Positions 23,352-35,600 of a stretch of 64,000 nt of DNA are shown in pieces. Under the pieces are notes generated by a model, which was not told where the DNA came from, searched no databases, and worked only from the letters and a program-made list of their open reading frames with translations. The position numbers were made by a program, and so were the translations under genes. Every line of letters starts with the position of its first letter. Within the stretch, counting starts at the first letter, position 1. The DNA is from Climacium dendroides (taxonomy: Eukaryota; Streptophyta; Bryopsida; Hypnales; Climaciaceae): the NCBI GenBank assembly GCA_950106755.1, contig OX467088.1, positions 16,724,001 to 16,788,000 of the forward strand, given 5' to 3'.

Positions 23352-23944
23352 CACGAACGGGCCATAGCTGGTTTACAGCAAAGAGGATGTATCGTTTAGA
23401 GTTGAAGCCTGGGAATGGGGAAATTGATCAATTTGATTAATGGGGAAGGTGGGTGGATGACACGCTTGTGTAGAATAAGTTTAATGGATGGAATGACGAG
23501 GTTCATGCGTCGTCGTTTTGGAGGGGAGATTGAATGATTTGCCAGGCATGGTTGAGTCACTTTAGTGCAAGAATGGACGGCATGCGTACGTTGGGTAGGT
23601 CAAGTGATGGCCATGGCAGGCGTGGTGTTGGGGATTCCGACACAAGGCAGCAAACAATTCAGTGTTCCTTCATTCGAACGTGCTATGCCTCTGGATTTAT
23701 GTTGTAAACATAAGGAGAATCCGTCTTTGTTGTTCGTTTTGTTCCTTAGCCCTGGTTGATCACTTGCTTCGCAGCTCAGGTATTTTATTTAAGGTGGTAT
23801 CACTCTTAGTGCACCATGTTGCTCAATGATTGTAATGCTGTGCTTTCTATTTATTGGAAGAACTTATTGCTCTGCAGCTCGTCTTTCCACGCGTCTGTAT
23901 TTTTAATCTATGATTGAGCACTCCGATGTCCAATGCTTTACTCG
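23352..23944 (+). other. 3' flank (probable 3' UTR) of DHHC copy 2
   Basis: Counterpart of 13109-13720. The last 220 bp are nearly identical between copies while the middle has diverged by indels. Confidence 0.55.
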
Positions 23945-24431
23945 GTCAAATTCTGTTTGAATACCTTGAATTAGCATCTAGAAATAGGTTACCGTTGTTT
24001 TTGTGGAGTCGCTTCCTTTTTTTAATTTTTGTACTTCTAGGCTTAAATATTCAAAAGCGGCTGCTTCCCGGAGCTTTGACTTAGAAGTTTAAATGAAAGT
24101 TTCAGGAAGGTTGAAGTTATATAATATTTTAGTTGTTGAAATTAATCATTTTGGAACTTTATGGAAGTACAAGTCGGTGTCTACAGAACTGTCTTGTTTT
24201 TAATTCGTGCAGTGGACTAGAAGTGGTCGGTGGACTTTTTTCGTTGACAATGGCTTTTTTTTACCGATCTCAAGCTTGAAAGTCCAACTTCAAGGCGAAG
24301 TTGGACTTTACTTCGTGCTAAAAATTAGCATCTGACTGAAGTGGGACTGAGGTTGCTCTTGTAAAATAATCGATTATTAAAAATAACTTAGTTAGGCACT
24401 TTTTTTTGTAGTCCTGTGTTAGATTGTACTG
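23945..24431. other. Intergenic, with perfect hairpin
   Basis: No gene. A perfect 13-bp stem (24279-24291 with 24297-24309, loop AAGGC) is present. Confidence 0.5.
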
Positions 24432-25174
24432 TACAGTTGGGTACAATAATCTTACAACTGGACTGTTTGAGCCATGTTGGTGAATTTTTAAAGTTAATTT
24501 CGTGGTTTAACATGATATTTTATTGAAAAAAATTGGTGATGAATTTTTTTAATCTGATTGCATAGTTATGAAGGGAACATTTATATGCACATCTTCATAT
24601 TAAAACACACACCATTAAGCAACAAAATTGTAATCTAGGAAGAGTTCAATGTGAAGTGTCATGTGATTGAACTTTGTAAGATAGATATCTCTATAGCAAT
24701 TAACTATATTTTGGCAAAGTAATTGTTCCATCATGTTCAAATGTACAAATATAGTTACTATGTGAGGGGCAAATAGGAAATCTAATTGTAATAAAGAGAT
24801 ATCTATTTTTACAAAAATTGGGCATTGCCACCCTAACATTGAGATTTCTATAGAAAGAATTGTGAAACTTTTTTGGAGATGCTTGTTGAAGGGAAGATGT
24901 GTGTATGGATGTTCCTACATATCTCTACAATCAAATTTTAAAAAATCATCACCAATTGTTTTCAATAAAATATTATGTTAAACCATAAAAATTAACTTTG
25001 AAATTCACCCAAAATGGAGTTTTGCTTTATTGAAATTTGGTATGCTTGATTGGAATTGTGTAAGGATGCAATGATAATTATGCTTACCAAAATTTACCTA
25101 TTAAACTCCACATTATACAAAAAAATTTGTATGATTCAAATGGGTTGGTTGTAAAATTATTGTACCCCACTATA
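24432..25174. mobile_element. Foldback / Tc1-like MITE, 743 bp
   Basis: Left end: TA then CAGTTGGGTACAATAATC. Right end, reverse-complemented: TA then TAGTGGGGTACAATAATT. The inverted similarity continues inward through 'catcaccaatt...ttcaataaaatat' (24480-24570 against 24925-25015) and 'agatatctct' (about 24685 against 24800), so nearly the whole element is one long imperfect palindrome. TA flanks and a CAGTNGGGTA-type end recall Tc1/mariner termini. The minus-strand open frame at 24839-24615 shows no transposase motif. Confidence 0.6.
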
Positions 25175-26990
25175 CATCATGAAAATGAATACTCGAGGGA
25201 GATTGTGTTTGGTGTTTTCTTCTAAGTAGTATACATAAAAAGTATTTTCAAACTTAGAGACCAAGTTTGATTTTTATTTTGTTTAGACTAAATTCTTGGT
25301 GTGAGAGCTTTCAAGAAGTATTGATATGTTTTAAACTAGGTGGGAGTATCCAAAACTGACACTTTCATTTAAGTGAAAGAAAACAAAACAAGGGAAAATT
25401 CTACATATATCTTTCATCCGGTAGAAAAATAGACATTTCTTCAATTTTGAAGAAGACTTAAAGGCAGGGCTTGCTACTTTTGAATACATTGTCGTTGGTC
25501 CTCATATCTCGGGGTTTGATTGTGAATTCTATTTTTCAATACTAACTTTGCAAGCAAGCTAAAGAAAAATCAAATAGAAGTTGTTTTCTAATTTTGGCAA
25601 TATTCTACAAAATTCTGAAATTGTAAGCAAGGATATCTATTTAAGTCACTAGACTATCCTTTCATACATATAAAGATTGGATAAGACCAAGATTTTCATA
25701 GAAATCCACCCCCCTTTGCATTGTGGATTATCAAAATATACAAATAGGTTTAGAAACTATCACTTGCTCCCATTTTCAACTTAGGTTTGTAATAATAGAG
25801 GTTCATCAAAGTTTATTCCTATGGCCATTAGGTGGACTTATTGAACCACTCCAACCAATGAAATGAACTACAAGTAAAAGCTAAATAAACTCTTGCCATC
25901 ATCCAAATATTCTACTTTTCTTGGCCTAATGGCACCTTATGATGACACCCTCCACCAAATAGGATTCTACATTTGTAGCCATCCCCCACCTGGAAACAAG
26001 ATTCTTTGTTGCCATTTTCTACTTGTTGCTTCAACTTTTGGCTTCATCACCTTGCCCCATCCAACCAACTAATGTTGTTGTTCTTGGTCCCAACTAATGT
26101 TTCCAACCTCCACTCCTAACATTTCCAATTTTTCCTGTAGCACTACTACATGTTGATTAGTCTAGGGCATGAGGAACAAAAAATGTAAGGTCTTTTCCAA
26201 GCCAATTTTCAAATTGGCCTTCCATGTCAATTAATCAAACATCACTTTTGGAAAAAATATTCTAATCTTGATACATATACATTATTTAAACTTTTACAAT
26301 AAATCCCTAGATAATTGAAAAAAATGAAAAAAGTTTCAAAAAAATAGATAGGCAAAGGGATAGAAGGAAAAAGGCAAATGGAAAAAGGAAATTGATTGAA
26401 GGAGAAAAACTGAGACAAATCAAATAAAACCAAAAGCCGGGATAGGGAAAAAAAAAGGAAAAAAAATTATTTCAAGGTAATCCTAAGCACATATCCTTAT
26501 CATTTTGTAGTCATAAATAAAATTGAGGATATGGAAGAATTTTGACAATGCCCCATGTTTCATTCAACCAAATTGGCTTCCTATTTCCTATTGTTTCTTG
26601 AAATTGCCCACTCCATGGTACCACAAGCCTTAGATCACATCCTAATTTTTTGAATTCTGATTGAAGCAATGCAGTTTGTTGATTTTATCTAGCAAGTGAT
26701 ATGACTTGTTCACATTACTCTAGGAGGGAGATGCATGGAAGAGGAAAAGGACTTGATTTCAATAGAACTTGGAGCCTATTACCCTACTTGTTCTTAACCT
26801 TTTTATTGTTCACACATTGACACGTTAATTATGAGCTCTCTCATCCAAATTTTCCTTTGCCCTTGTTTTTTTTTTGCCTTCTTTTCTATATTTTCCTCTA
26901 CTATGTCTTCAACTAACAATATCCACCTCTTGGTGCGGTCTCTTTCAATGTTGCTTTTACATCTAATAATGCCAAAAATTCATTGGAAGT
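25175..26990. other. AT-rich intergenic region
   Basis: No gene or clear element boundary recognised. Open frames are short and low in complexity. Confidence 0.45.
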
Positions 26991-28817
26991 GAGAAGTATG
27001 GACTTTGACCACTTAATTCAAGGTTCATGAAATGAATGGCATGCTTCATAAACCTCAATATCCTCCCTTAGTAGGTGCAAGAATTTATCAAACTCCTTAT
27101 TTCCTTGGCTACTAAAATTAAAGCTATCATTATCTTTGACATTGTTTTTGGGTGGAATATAGTAGTGTGTTGCATTAGTATTTACATTGGACTTAGGTTA
27201 CATGAGAGCATCTTCCAATTGATTTTCAAAATCATTGGACTGTTCAAAGACATAATCATCAACTATCCCTAATGTGTCATTATATTGCATTTTCTCTAAA
27301 GGAATATCAATTTGTTACCTCCAATTGTACCTCCAAAACATTGGTATTCTTGTAGAACTCACTTGGGCCCATTTTTGCCATCTATAGCATTTGCATTAAA
27401 TGGACAAATTCTTGTGGTACAAGATCCACTTTTAATATTTTCAATTAACCATTAGTCCATTTTCCAAACCTTGTAAGACCCACCCTCTTGCAAATACCTC
27501 CTTTCTTACACCTTAAGATTCGTTATGCAAAGTCCATACATTTTGCTTTAATTGAAATACTTGCTAAATGCTTGCTTGAAAGGCTTAAAGCATGAAACAT
27601 GTAGAGGTTGCATGGCATGAGACGACATAGATTGCAAGATATTTGCATCCAAAGTAAAAAAAACAAGTTTTTTGCAACTTGTTTGACTAGATTTTTTGGC
27701 TTTGAATCTTTTTAACTAAAATTTTTTGCACTATTAATTTTGATTTTCTAAGTTATTATGTTGAATAGTTGAGTTGAGAATCTAAGGAAAAAAATTCAAC
27801 AAAAAAACACTTAATTTTCACTCATTAAAAAATTGTTAAGTAAAAGTAGGTTAAAGATTGAAGGAAAACTAAATCATTAATAGCTTTAAGATGGAATTGA
27901 TATACAATAATCCCTATGGTGAGATTGTTTTAGAAAGCAAATCTAAACTTGTCTAAAAATGTTTTTTGGAAAATTGTAAAAATTGCATTCACAAATGAAT
28001 TCTATAAGTTATTTTTTCAAGAAGATGCTTAGATTGCTCGATTAGCTAAGATTGTCCATAACTTTCTCATAACTAGTCCAAATAGAATGAATCAAAGCTT
28101 TAAATGTAGACAAAATATAAGATTTTAGGGGAAAAAATCTAATTTTTTAAAAACTGTTTTTGATTTTTTTGTGTTGCTTGTTCACTTTTGTTTTTGGCTT
28201 ATTGTGCCATAATTTTTTCTCCCAGATTTGATTGAAAAAAAATTATATGTTTATAAAGCTCTTGAGACAACAAGAACCTACCCGGACCCAAATTGTCCCC
28301 CGAGGGGACAAACGGTCCTTTAGGGGTTAAAAAGGTGTCCAATCATCCAAGACTTTTTATGCATGCCCATGGTTGCATCATCCTCATAACCCTTGATGTA
28401 GCTATGAAAATTTTTTTGCAACAAAATATATAAAATTTTGGAAGTTTGGCTCCATCTAAGATTATGTAATACAATATAGATAACACTCCCTATCTTTGGA
28501 AATTATAGAATGGATGGCCTAACTACCCATTTTGGTCAAAATCCTTCCTCTATCATTAATTATGCCTTGCTTGTGCTTTGGTCTTGTCCACATTCCATAT
28601 GTATGAAGGGTCATATTCCTTCTCAAGTAATGATTGAAAATTGAAATAAAATGTGGGTACATTTATTAGGCACAAGTCCTTCACTTGATTTGTGTAAAAG
28701 CCTTGGGCCATTCAAAGTGATAATTTTGGATGGCACTTACAAAAGCAACACCACCATCCCAAACTAGGCATTCCACTCTTAAATGGTGTAATTTTCAATT
28801 GAATGGCTCCATAGCCT
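26991..28817 (-). pseudogene. pogo-like DDE transposase, decayed and interrupted
   Basis: On the minus strand, pieces of one pogo/Tigger-type transposase appear in order but with stops and frameshifts: a segment like PSLGWWCCFCKCHPKLSL (about 28790-28735), LLEKEYDPSYIWNVDKTKAQ (about 28640-28580, the 'IWNxDET' active-site region), SIISKDRECYLYCIT (about 28510-28465), then ATMGMHKKSWMIGHLF (about 28385-28335). After an interruption of about 0.65 kb comes SSHAMQPLHVSCFKPFKQAF (about 27615-27555), the 'SHxxQPLDVxxFxPxK' block. These are hallmarks of the DDE domain of the pogo group in the Tc1/mariner superfamily. The interruption is a family C repeat (27660-28330), and a family A repeat abuts the 5' side (28818). 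How far the tail reaches towards 26990 is uncertain. Confidence 0.65.
27660..28330 (-). mobile_element. TTAA-type element, family C, inserted in the pogo-like gene
   Basis: On the minus strand it starts TTAACCCCTAAAGGACCGTT (TTAA at 28327-28330), immediately followed by the hairpin TTGTCCCC/GGGGACAA, exactly like the copy at 49790. The body is alignable to that copy (for example the 'cataactttctcataac' block). The far end is not recognisable and is probably truncated or rearranged. Confidence 0.6.
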
Positions 28818-29464
28818 TTAACTCCTAAATGCCCAAGGGACCAAATTTTGGTGTTGACAAAACTTTCAAGTTAAATAAAACCTAACCAAGTTGCTACTTT
28901 TAAAAGTTTATATTTTTGGAGAATTTTTTTCAAAGTCTAGTTTTAATATCAAAAATCTAATTTTGAAAATGATTGGTTATGATTTTTCTATTTAAGATTT
29001 TGTGCAAAGGTGTCCATTACAATCTTGACTTTCTGTAGTATTAAGGGCTCTTGGAAATGAGCCTCAAATACACTAGTTATTGGAGAAAAATACATTAGAA
29101 ATCCATTTAAAAAAATTGTGGAGTAGATTTTGAAAAGCCATAAATTGATTGGGTTTATACATATTAGGCCCTTTATCCTCATATTTTTTTGGTGACCAAA
29201 TTTTTAGATTTGACATGTGAAAAGAGGATTGAAAGACTTTTGCAGGTTTATCACCCTCATAATCAAATATTATAATCTTTCAACCTATAAGTGATATTGT
29301 TGTATTTTTTTATCCTATATGATCTCTAATATGTCTAGTTTGAATTTGTACGGTTATAATTCAAAAAAATTAATGCAACTTATCAAAATGTTGGTTTTTT
29401 GTTCAATTTAGAATAAAATAACTCCTAGAAGCTCAAAAACAACCCTTGGGTGTTGAGGGGTTAA
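28818..29464 (+). mobile_element. TTAA-bounded MITE, family A, copy 1 (647 bp)
   Basis: Begins TTAACTCCTAAATGCCCAAG and ends in 'cccttgggtgttgaggggttaa', so the ends are inverted repeats and both carry TTAA. It aligns along its whole length with 43557-44206, including the shared inner word 'gtctagtttgaatttgtacg'. It has no coding capacity. Confidence 0.75.
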
Positions 29465-30621
29465 CTTAATGATATGATGTCCTAAATTTGCATGCCAAAT
29501 ACATTTTTGACTATTTTATCTTCCTCTCTAGCGTCCTACTTCTCTTGTATGACAATGTAATGCCATCAATGTGCTCCTATAATGTACTATAGGACTCAAC
29601 TACACCAATAGCACCCTTTCATTGATTGATTGTTCAATTGTCATTCACCTTAGGCTTTGCAACCTTTTACCTTTTAGAACCATGGGCAAGAGAAGGACAA
29701 AAATTATCATTGAACTCAACATCTGATTAGTTGTTGGTTTGAATCCCTAAACTGTAAAGACCTTCCTATTATATGAAATGTGCTTAGATTTGGATCCTCT
29801 ACTGACCCTATACTTCATGATTGCTTCCATCTAATCTCCATTGATATGGATTGTTCAATAGATTGTTGCCAAAGAGATCACTATTGATATTTCAAAAAGC
29901 TACGTGAACTAAAAGATAGGGGTCATTTAATTTGAAACGGGAAAATTTTATATCATATATAGGACTGATATGGGGTCCATAAAATACTACATACTCTAAT
30001 ATATATAAATTAGGTTGTGTAAAAACATTATACAGTAAATTTTTTTATTAATAAGTTAGTCTTTGACATATAGAGACCATGCAAAATGATGATAATATGA
30101 TGAGTGTAATGTGACCAAGATTTTCAACATTAGGTCATGTTTGGACATCCATCAAACCGACAAAACGTCAAGATTCAACAAGGTTCAACCTGGTGTTTAT
30201 CAAGATCCATAAAAATATAATAACTGAAAAAAATGAAAAAAATTTATATAGTACTTGTCAATACGTAAATCAAACTATTCTTGACTCCCGATGACGATTT
30301 TTGAAAACTTAAGAGAGTCACTGTTTCCAGTCAGATTTTGCAAAAAAAAATTAACAAATTATGATCACAAGTACAAATTTGTTACCCATCCCTCTAAATA
30401 CACAGGGACCAAATCTGCATGAGAGAAAAGGTAAATCTTAGTAGTGCAGGCCTGTTGACAGCAGCAGCCCCGCCAGAGTTCCAAATGAATCTGCAATCGA
30501 AAGGATGACAGAATGACAGACGCAAAGTAATGATTTAGAATTGTAACATTCAATGACACCAAATAATATCCAAATCAATCTGAAGAAAAAGGAAAAGGAC
30601 CAGTTTCTGAACGTGTACTCA
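29465..30621. other. Intergenic, downstream of the UBE3D-like gene
   Basis: The part nearest 29465 may hold upstream pieces of the pogo-like element, but no motif is clear. From about 30360 the sequence becomes GC-richer and is likely 3' UTR or terminator of the minus-strand gene that ends at 30622. Confidence 0.4.
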
Positions 30622-33600
30622 TCACTTTGAAAGGAATGACAAACTGAATTGTTGGAATGATTGGCAGGATGGAGGATAGGCCAGTTGGTGGGACTTCAAC
30701 AAATCTATTAACGTCCCGGCTACTTCATCCAGCACAAATATGTCATCAGCTTTCTGAAGTTGTGCCCACTTGTCAATCAGTCTGCGCAAGTCCAACAAAT
30801 GAGTGTCACCAACAGTTCATCATGTCCAATTTCCAAGTGTGATGCAAACACTTAAAGACACAATTTTGACCTCAATTTCAACATTTTTGAAGGCACTTGT
30901 TTTCATACCTTGGCCACCTCACGGAATGAAGAAATACGATTTCTCAAACACTCTCTAATTGCAGACTATGTGCCCAATCCCCAAATATCCTAAGAATCAT
31001 ATTGAGTATACATCTAATTGGACAAGGTAGTAAACCTGAAATAAAACCCATTTGTTCCGCAAAGGCAATGCAATTAAAAAAGGGTTGAGTGCAAACTTGC
31101 AAACTTGCAAACTACTTGATTTCAAGAGTTAGCAATGATTGATTGCTTAAGAGGTTTACAATGGAGGGCCGAGAGATCTAAATACCCTCCTCAGGCCCAA
31201 TATTCTTGTTTCACAACGGACCCATTCCAGATTGTTCTTTCCAGTACTAGCATAGTTTAACGACCATCACATGAAGTTAATCTGATTTTCTCACACGATG
31301 ACCTCGAAAATGTGATCCACGAAAGTGTGTTGAAAGTCAGGATCATACCTCAACTCCTCCAACCCTAGGATCCTGCAGTCGCAGAACATGAATTTGACCA
31401 CAGTCTTCAGGGAAACGTTTCCAGGTTTCCTGTCATGAGTTTCATCGAGTTCTGCGTGTTCAGCTTGGCAACCAGGCCCCGCGGATTCCAAAGCTGTATC
31501 TCCACTGTTTGGAGTACTTGTCGGAGGGCACGTGCCAGAGCTTACTAACGCATTTTGGTTTAGGAGGACAAGCTGCAGAAGAGCAGCCCCTGTTTTAAAA
31601 CTCCGCACAACATATCGATACGAGGAATTGCTCTCCGTATCCTTTGCTAACTCATGCGTGAACAACCTTTCGAGAGTGTGCTCCCTGTATACAACAAAAA
31701 ACAATCAATCAGGATTGAACAGGATGAATAAGGTACTAAAACCATTTGGGATCTCATCCCGTCTCCTATGCTGACTCCTGATATCAACAACAAAATCATC
31801 TGTTCATACACTTGTTGGCCTTCACTTAGAAAGTTGGGAGTAAGATGTCTATGGCCACTAACCTTTGAATGGAAATGGAGCTGTCTACTGTCAATTATAG
31901 TAGTCAACAACCCCACAACTTTGAAATTGCATAAAAAATTCATATCCGTGATAAATATTTGATCTCAACAGACTTGACTCTTGTAACCCAAGTGATCTCT
32001 CTACAGCTCTATAAATATCCCAAATATCACATTCCTGCAAATGTTAGAACACTAAGTTGACCAAAATAGTATCCTCTACCTTACATGCCCTGGAGTTAAC
32101 TCTTGGTTAAACGAACTTCACAGGAATGATGCACACGCAAGAAAATTCACTCACCTAAAAAGATTGCTGGAGCTTGGAACCGATTTATGCGTGGAGATCT
32201 GGCTCTTGAAGAATTGCAGGCCATTCTTGCTGCTGTCACCACGCCTCGCACCTACTAGTGATGAGCAACTACGGCAATAGAATGGTTCCCAGTCAAGGAC
32301 CTCACTCTGCGACCCTGCCATAAACCCATTACCAAGGCTCTCTGGGCTCTCATATTTTCCTTCCATCAAAGCAGAAAATTGTGTTGAGGCAGATTTTCTA
32401 GAAGAACAGTCGGATGAACAACACGGCTCTTCAACTGTGCCCTCATGAGGTGAGCTTTCAAATCCTTCATGTGAGACTTCATTAACCAAAACATATCCCT
32501 CCTGTATTTCTTCGGCCGTTGTCCTTCCATCCCCACCATTTTGATAATGATGAAGCTTATTATCACTTCCCGAATTCACTTCTTTTTTGGTTGGATGCTC
32601 AGAGCCGTTGCAATCACCTGCACAAAACTTATTCTTTGAAAACTCATCCGCCTTCTGCTTCCTATCCTCCTGTTCAGATATGTGTAAATGGGAGGTTTCC
32701 ACTTCAATGTGACCAACACATGGATCGCTATCAACTTTGCCGCAATGCAACAGATTTGCAGAAGCAGGTCCATCTCTGTCAGCTTCAGATGTGATAACAT
32801 CCCCTTTGTGCACAATGCATGTCGTAGACGCAACAAGACAAGTCCCTTCTGATGAAGTCAGAAGTTGCTGAAACCTTGCAGCAAGCAACGCAGCTTGAGC
32901 TCCAAAAGTTGCGCAACAACAGTTTCCATAGAAATGCTCTGATAATTCACGCCAGTCCAGGGATGGAACTTCTATGACATGTCTGCAAAAGTGCAACAAA
33001 TTTACATCCCAAATCCGTCACAGAAATCTAGAAGAAAAATAAAACATTCATCCTCTTCGAAAAAAGGGCAACTGAACATATGCAAACGTACATCATACTG
33101 CACATCGTCAACATAAATTCAGTAAACTATACCTCAGCCTATCGTGCAAATAGCTTCGGTAAGGAATCTTAGGATTGAGTAACAGTCAAATCAACTGGGA
33201 CAAATCATCCACCCTGCATAGGGTGGATATACGATTGGTACCCCCAAAGCTTCTCATCAATCAAGTACACCTAAATTCATCGTGTAAAGTATCGTGGTAC
33301 CTGAAAGGTTCATTCGTAAGTTGACACGAGCAAGTTCTACAGAAAAACTGGACCCCATCACCTGATTCCAGAGCCTGGGCATCTGTCGGTAACCCAACCA
33401 AAAGCTCCCACGCAGTAAATACTTACACACAGTAGAGAAAAAAAAATTAGAAAAAATGTTTATTCCATTTATTCATTCTACACAAGACAAGATTCGCCCA
33501 AATATCGTCCGAGGCTTACTGCAGCGATCTTAGGTAACTGCTGCGGCTTGGCTAGTGTGATTGGGGTTAGCAGTTCAGTTAATTGATGGAAATGAAAGTA

Positions 33601-34765
33601 AATCCAGCACAAGTTAGTTGTCGGAAATTAGCACCAGTTTGGTAACTCACGCTACTATAGCAATGCAGGCAACCAGTAACTAGTTCCAAATAGCTAAAAA
33701 TGCTACACTGATTTGTCCTCCTAGTGAGGCGCAAAACTAGTGTCATCACCAAAAAAAGAAATTTGAGAAAATAAGTACAAAAATACAATTATATTTCAAG
33801 CATCACTAATTTAATTATATACCACATTGTGACCTTGATAAACAAGTCTCACACGCACTAATAGGATAAATCAGTGTACTTGGTTGGTGCAGACGGGGCC
33901 TTAATAAAATTGTCCTAATCATCAAAGGCTGATTAAGCCTTCCAAATTTCACGAGTACATAATATGTCGGCGCGTACATTGAAAACAAAGATCCAGTTCA
34001 AAATCTACGATGTTAGTCATCCCAGTACTTCCAAATCGATGGATAAGGGTGTCAAAGCTCAGGTCTTGTGCTCCAAAAATGAAGGCGGTCTGAAAATAAG
34101 GAGGCTAGTGCTTTGAGACGTGATTCTGGGACTCGAAATCGGGTAAAACCGGATTTAAAAAAGAACGATAGAACCGCGTGGCAGAAATTTCAAACTTTGA
34201 CAGTCCCTATTGCATGACTCAAAAACCAAGAAACGTATCAACGTCCACTCCCTAAACCCTAAAACTCTAACCCTGCTCCATGTCGCTCCAACAGAGCGAT
34301 GCTTGTTAATTCCTTTACCAAGCTTGTGAATATTCAATACAACATGCAATTCCTAAAGGAACCGCAGCACGTACCGAAGTCCACTGAGAAGGGCTTGGTC
34401 TCATCTTTTCGAACCGCATTCACATCCACGCTCTCGTCCTCGAGACTCAATTGCAGCGCATACAACGCAGGATCGAGCGATAGTAATCCCAGTCGAATCT
34501 CCACGTGGTCTTGCCTTGTCCAGCAGCGAACGGGGAGTGAGAGGTCCAGCAGACAAGCGGGTAAAGAAACCTCCAGGGAATGCGAAGTCCCAGTTGGAGA
34601 GTCCCAAGCGCACCGCAGGGAGTCATGGCGGACGACAACGGCTGTGAAATTGACGCAGTCGTGTTCCGGAGAGAGAGCGCGGTGGAAGAGGAGCAGTTGC
34701 AAGCAGCGCACGTTCTGCAAAGCCTCATACACGTAGTGCCACACGTCTTGATTGATACTCGCCAT
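30622..34765 (-). CDS. UBE3D-like E3 ubiquitin ligase (HECT_2 family, E2-binding)
   Basis: Five exons on the minus strand with exact phase joins: 34765-34375, 33382-33301, 32982-32155, 31684-31349 and 30781-30622, giving 598 residues. Animal UBE3D binds E2 enzymes and ubiquitinates substrates; plants have one poorly studied homologue. Family signs visible: an N-terminal beta-rich region (exon 1), then GVQFFCRTCSCQL (Cys 145, 148, 150), the 'VPSLDWRELSEHFYGNCCC' block at about 162-180, a second pair in FYCRSCSSLVG (about 394 and 397), the LFR-x-HTLERLFTHEL segment after it, and a C-terminal segment KWAQLQKADDIFVLDE with PPSCQSF. The long exon 3 middle (about 205-380) is acidic, serine-rich and probably disordered. 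The start is the first ATG in the frame (MASINQD). Exon 4 also reads through to a stop at 31291, but the GTATGA donor at 31348 joins to the family-typical C-terminus. Confidence 0.85.
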
Positions 34766-35600
34766 CGCCGTCGTCAAGCTACCATTCTCCCTGCAACTCG
34801 AAATAACATCTTTCGTTGACAAACCATTCCTTTCGCAAGAACGCTGCTTGACTGCCTTAGAACCCTAAATCTACATTCAACTTCATCATGGGAAGTTGTA
34901 TATCCTCGTCATCTACATCATCAATTTAACAAGCTCACATTCTCCTTAAGTTTCTTAAAAACATCCTTCATCGCTGAGCCATTCCTTTCGAAAAAGCGGG
35001 TTAACTGCCTTAAATCCTCTAGGACAAAGAAGCCCAAATTGGTCAAAAAAACCTGCGCAAGTGATATGAAATTCGGTCTCATCTATGTTACCGGTATTCA
35101 TTTTTCACAGTACGATCAATCGAATTGGTCATTTTCAAACCACAAATCCTTGGTCGTTTAGGGTTCAACTATTAAACCCTAAATCAGCATTTAACCTCAT
35201 CATCCAAAATTGTCACACCAAAACACTCTCCATTTCAAAACCCACAAGGCAGCACTCATCGTGATCCTGATTCACTCACCTGTGCAATTGCAGGATCACC
35301 TGCCTCCGCCTCTGCCTCGGAAAACTCTACCCAAATTGGCTGAAACTAAACCGATACTTTACGAAATTGGACAGCGAAATTCCTCCAACTGGTCGCCCAG
35401 CAATTGCGAAATTCGGCTCAGTCTCTCGATTGCGGTGAGTTTGTTTTGCGGCAGAGGCACATCAAGCCAGCGACCCTGAACCCATGTCACTCAGCATTTC
35501 ATTCCACAGACCCATGTCTCAAGCTAAGGCCTAAAACAGCCTCTTGCCCCGGGAAGCTTGGTGGTCAAAATGACCAAATTTTGATGTGAAGTTGTTTCGT
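34766..35600. promoter_or_regulatory. Upstream region of the UBE3D-like gene; possible divergent transcript
   Basis: Contains several telo-box-like 'aaccctaaa' words (about 34862, 35160, 35172), common in promoters of plant housekeeping genes. On the plus strand there is a good acceptor (ttgcag before 35294) and a good donor (GCG/GTGAGT after 35433) around a 140-bp block open in two frames, so a divergent transcript with an exon there is possible. I see no family resemblance. An approximate repeat of 'ccattcctttcg...actgcctta' occurs at 34825-34862 and 34979-35013. Confidence 0.35.

Noticed and set aside
31291..31348. Read-through of UBE3D-like exon 4 to a stop at 31291
   Set aside because: The GTATGA donor and the exon at 30781-30622 restore the family C-terminus in the right phase, which is better supported.
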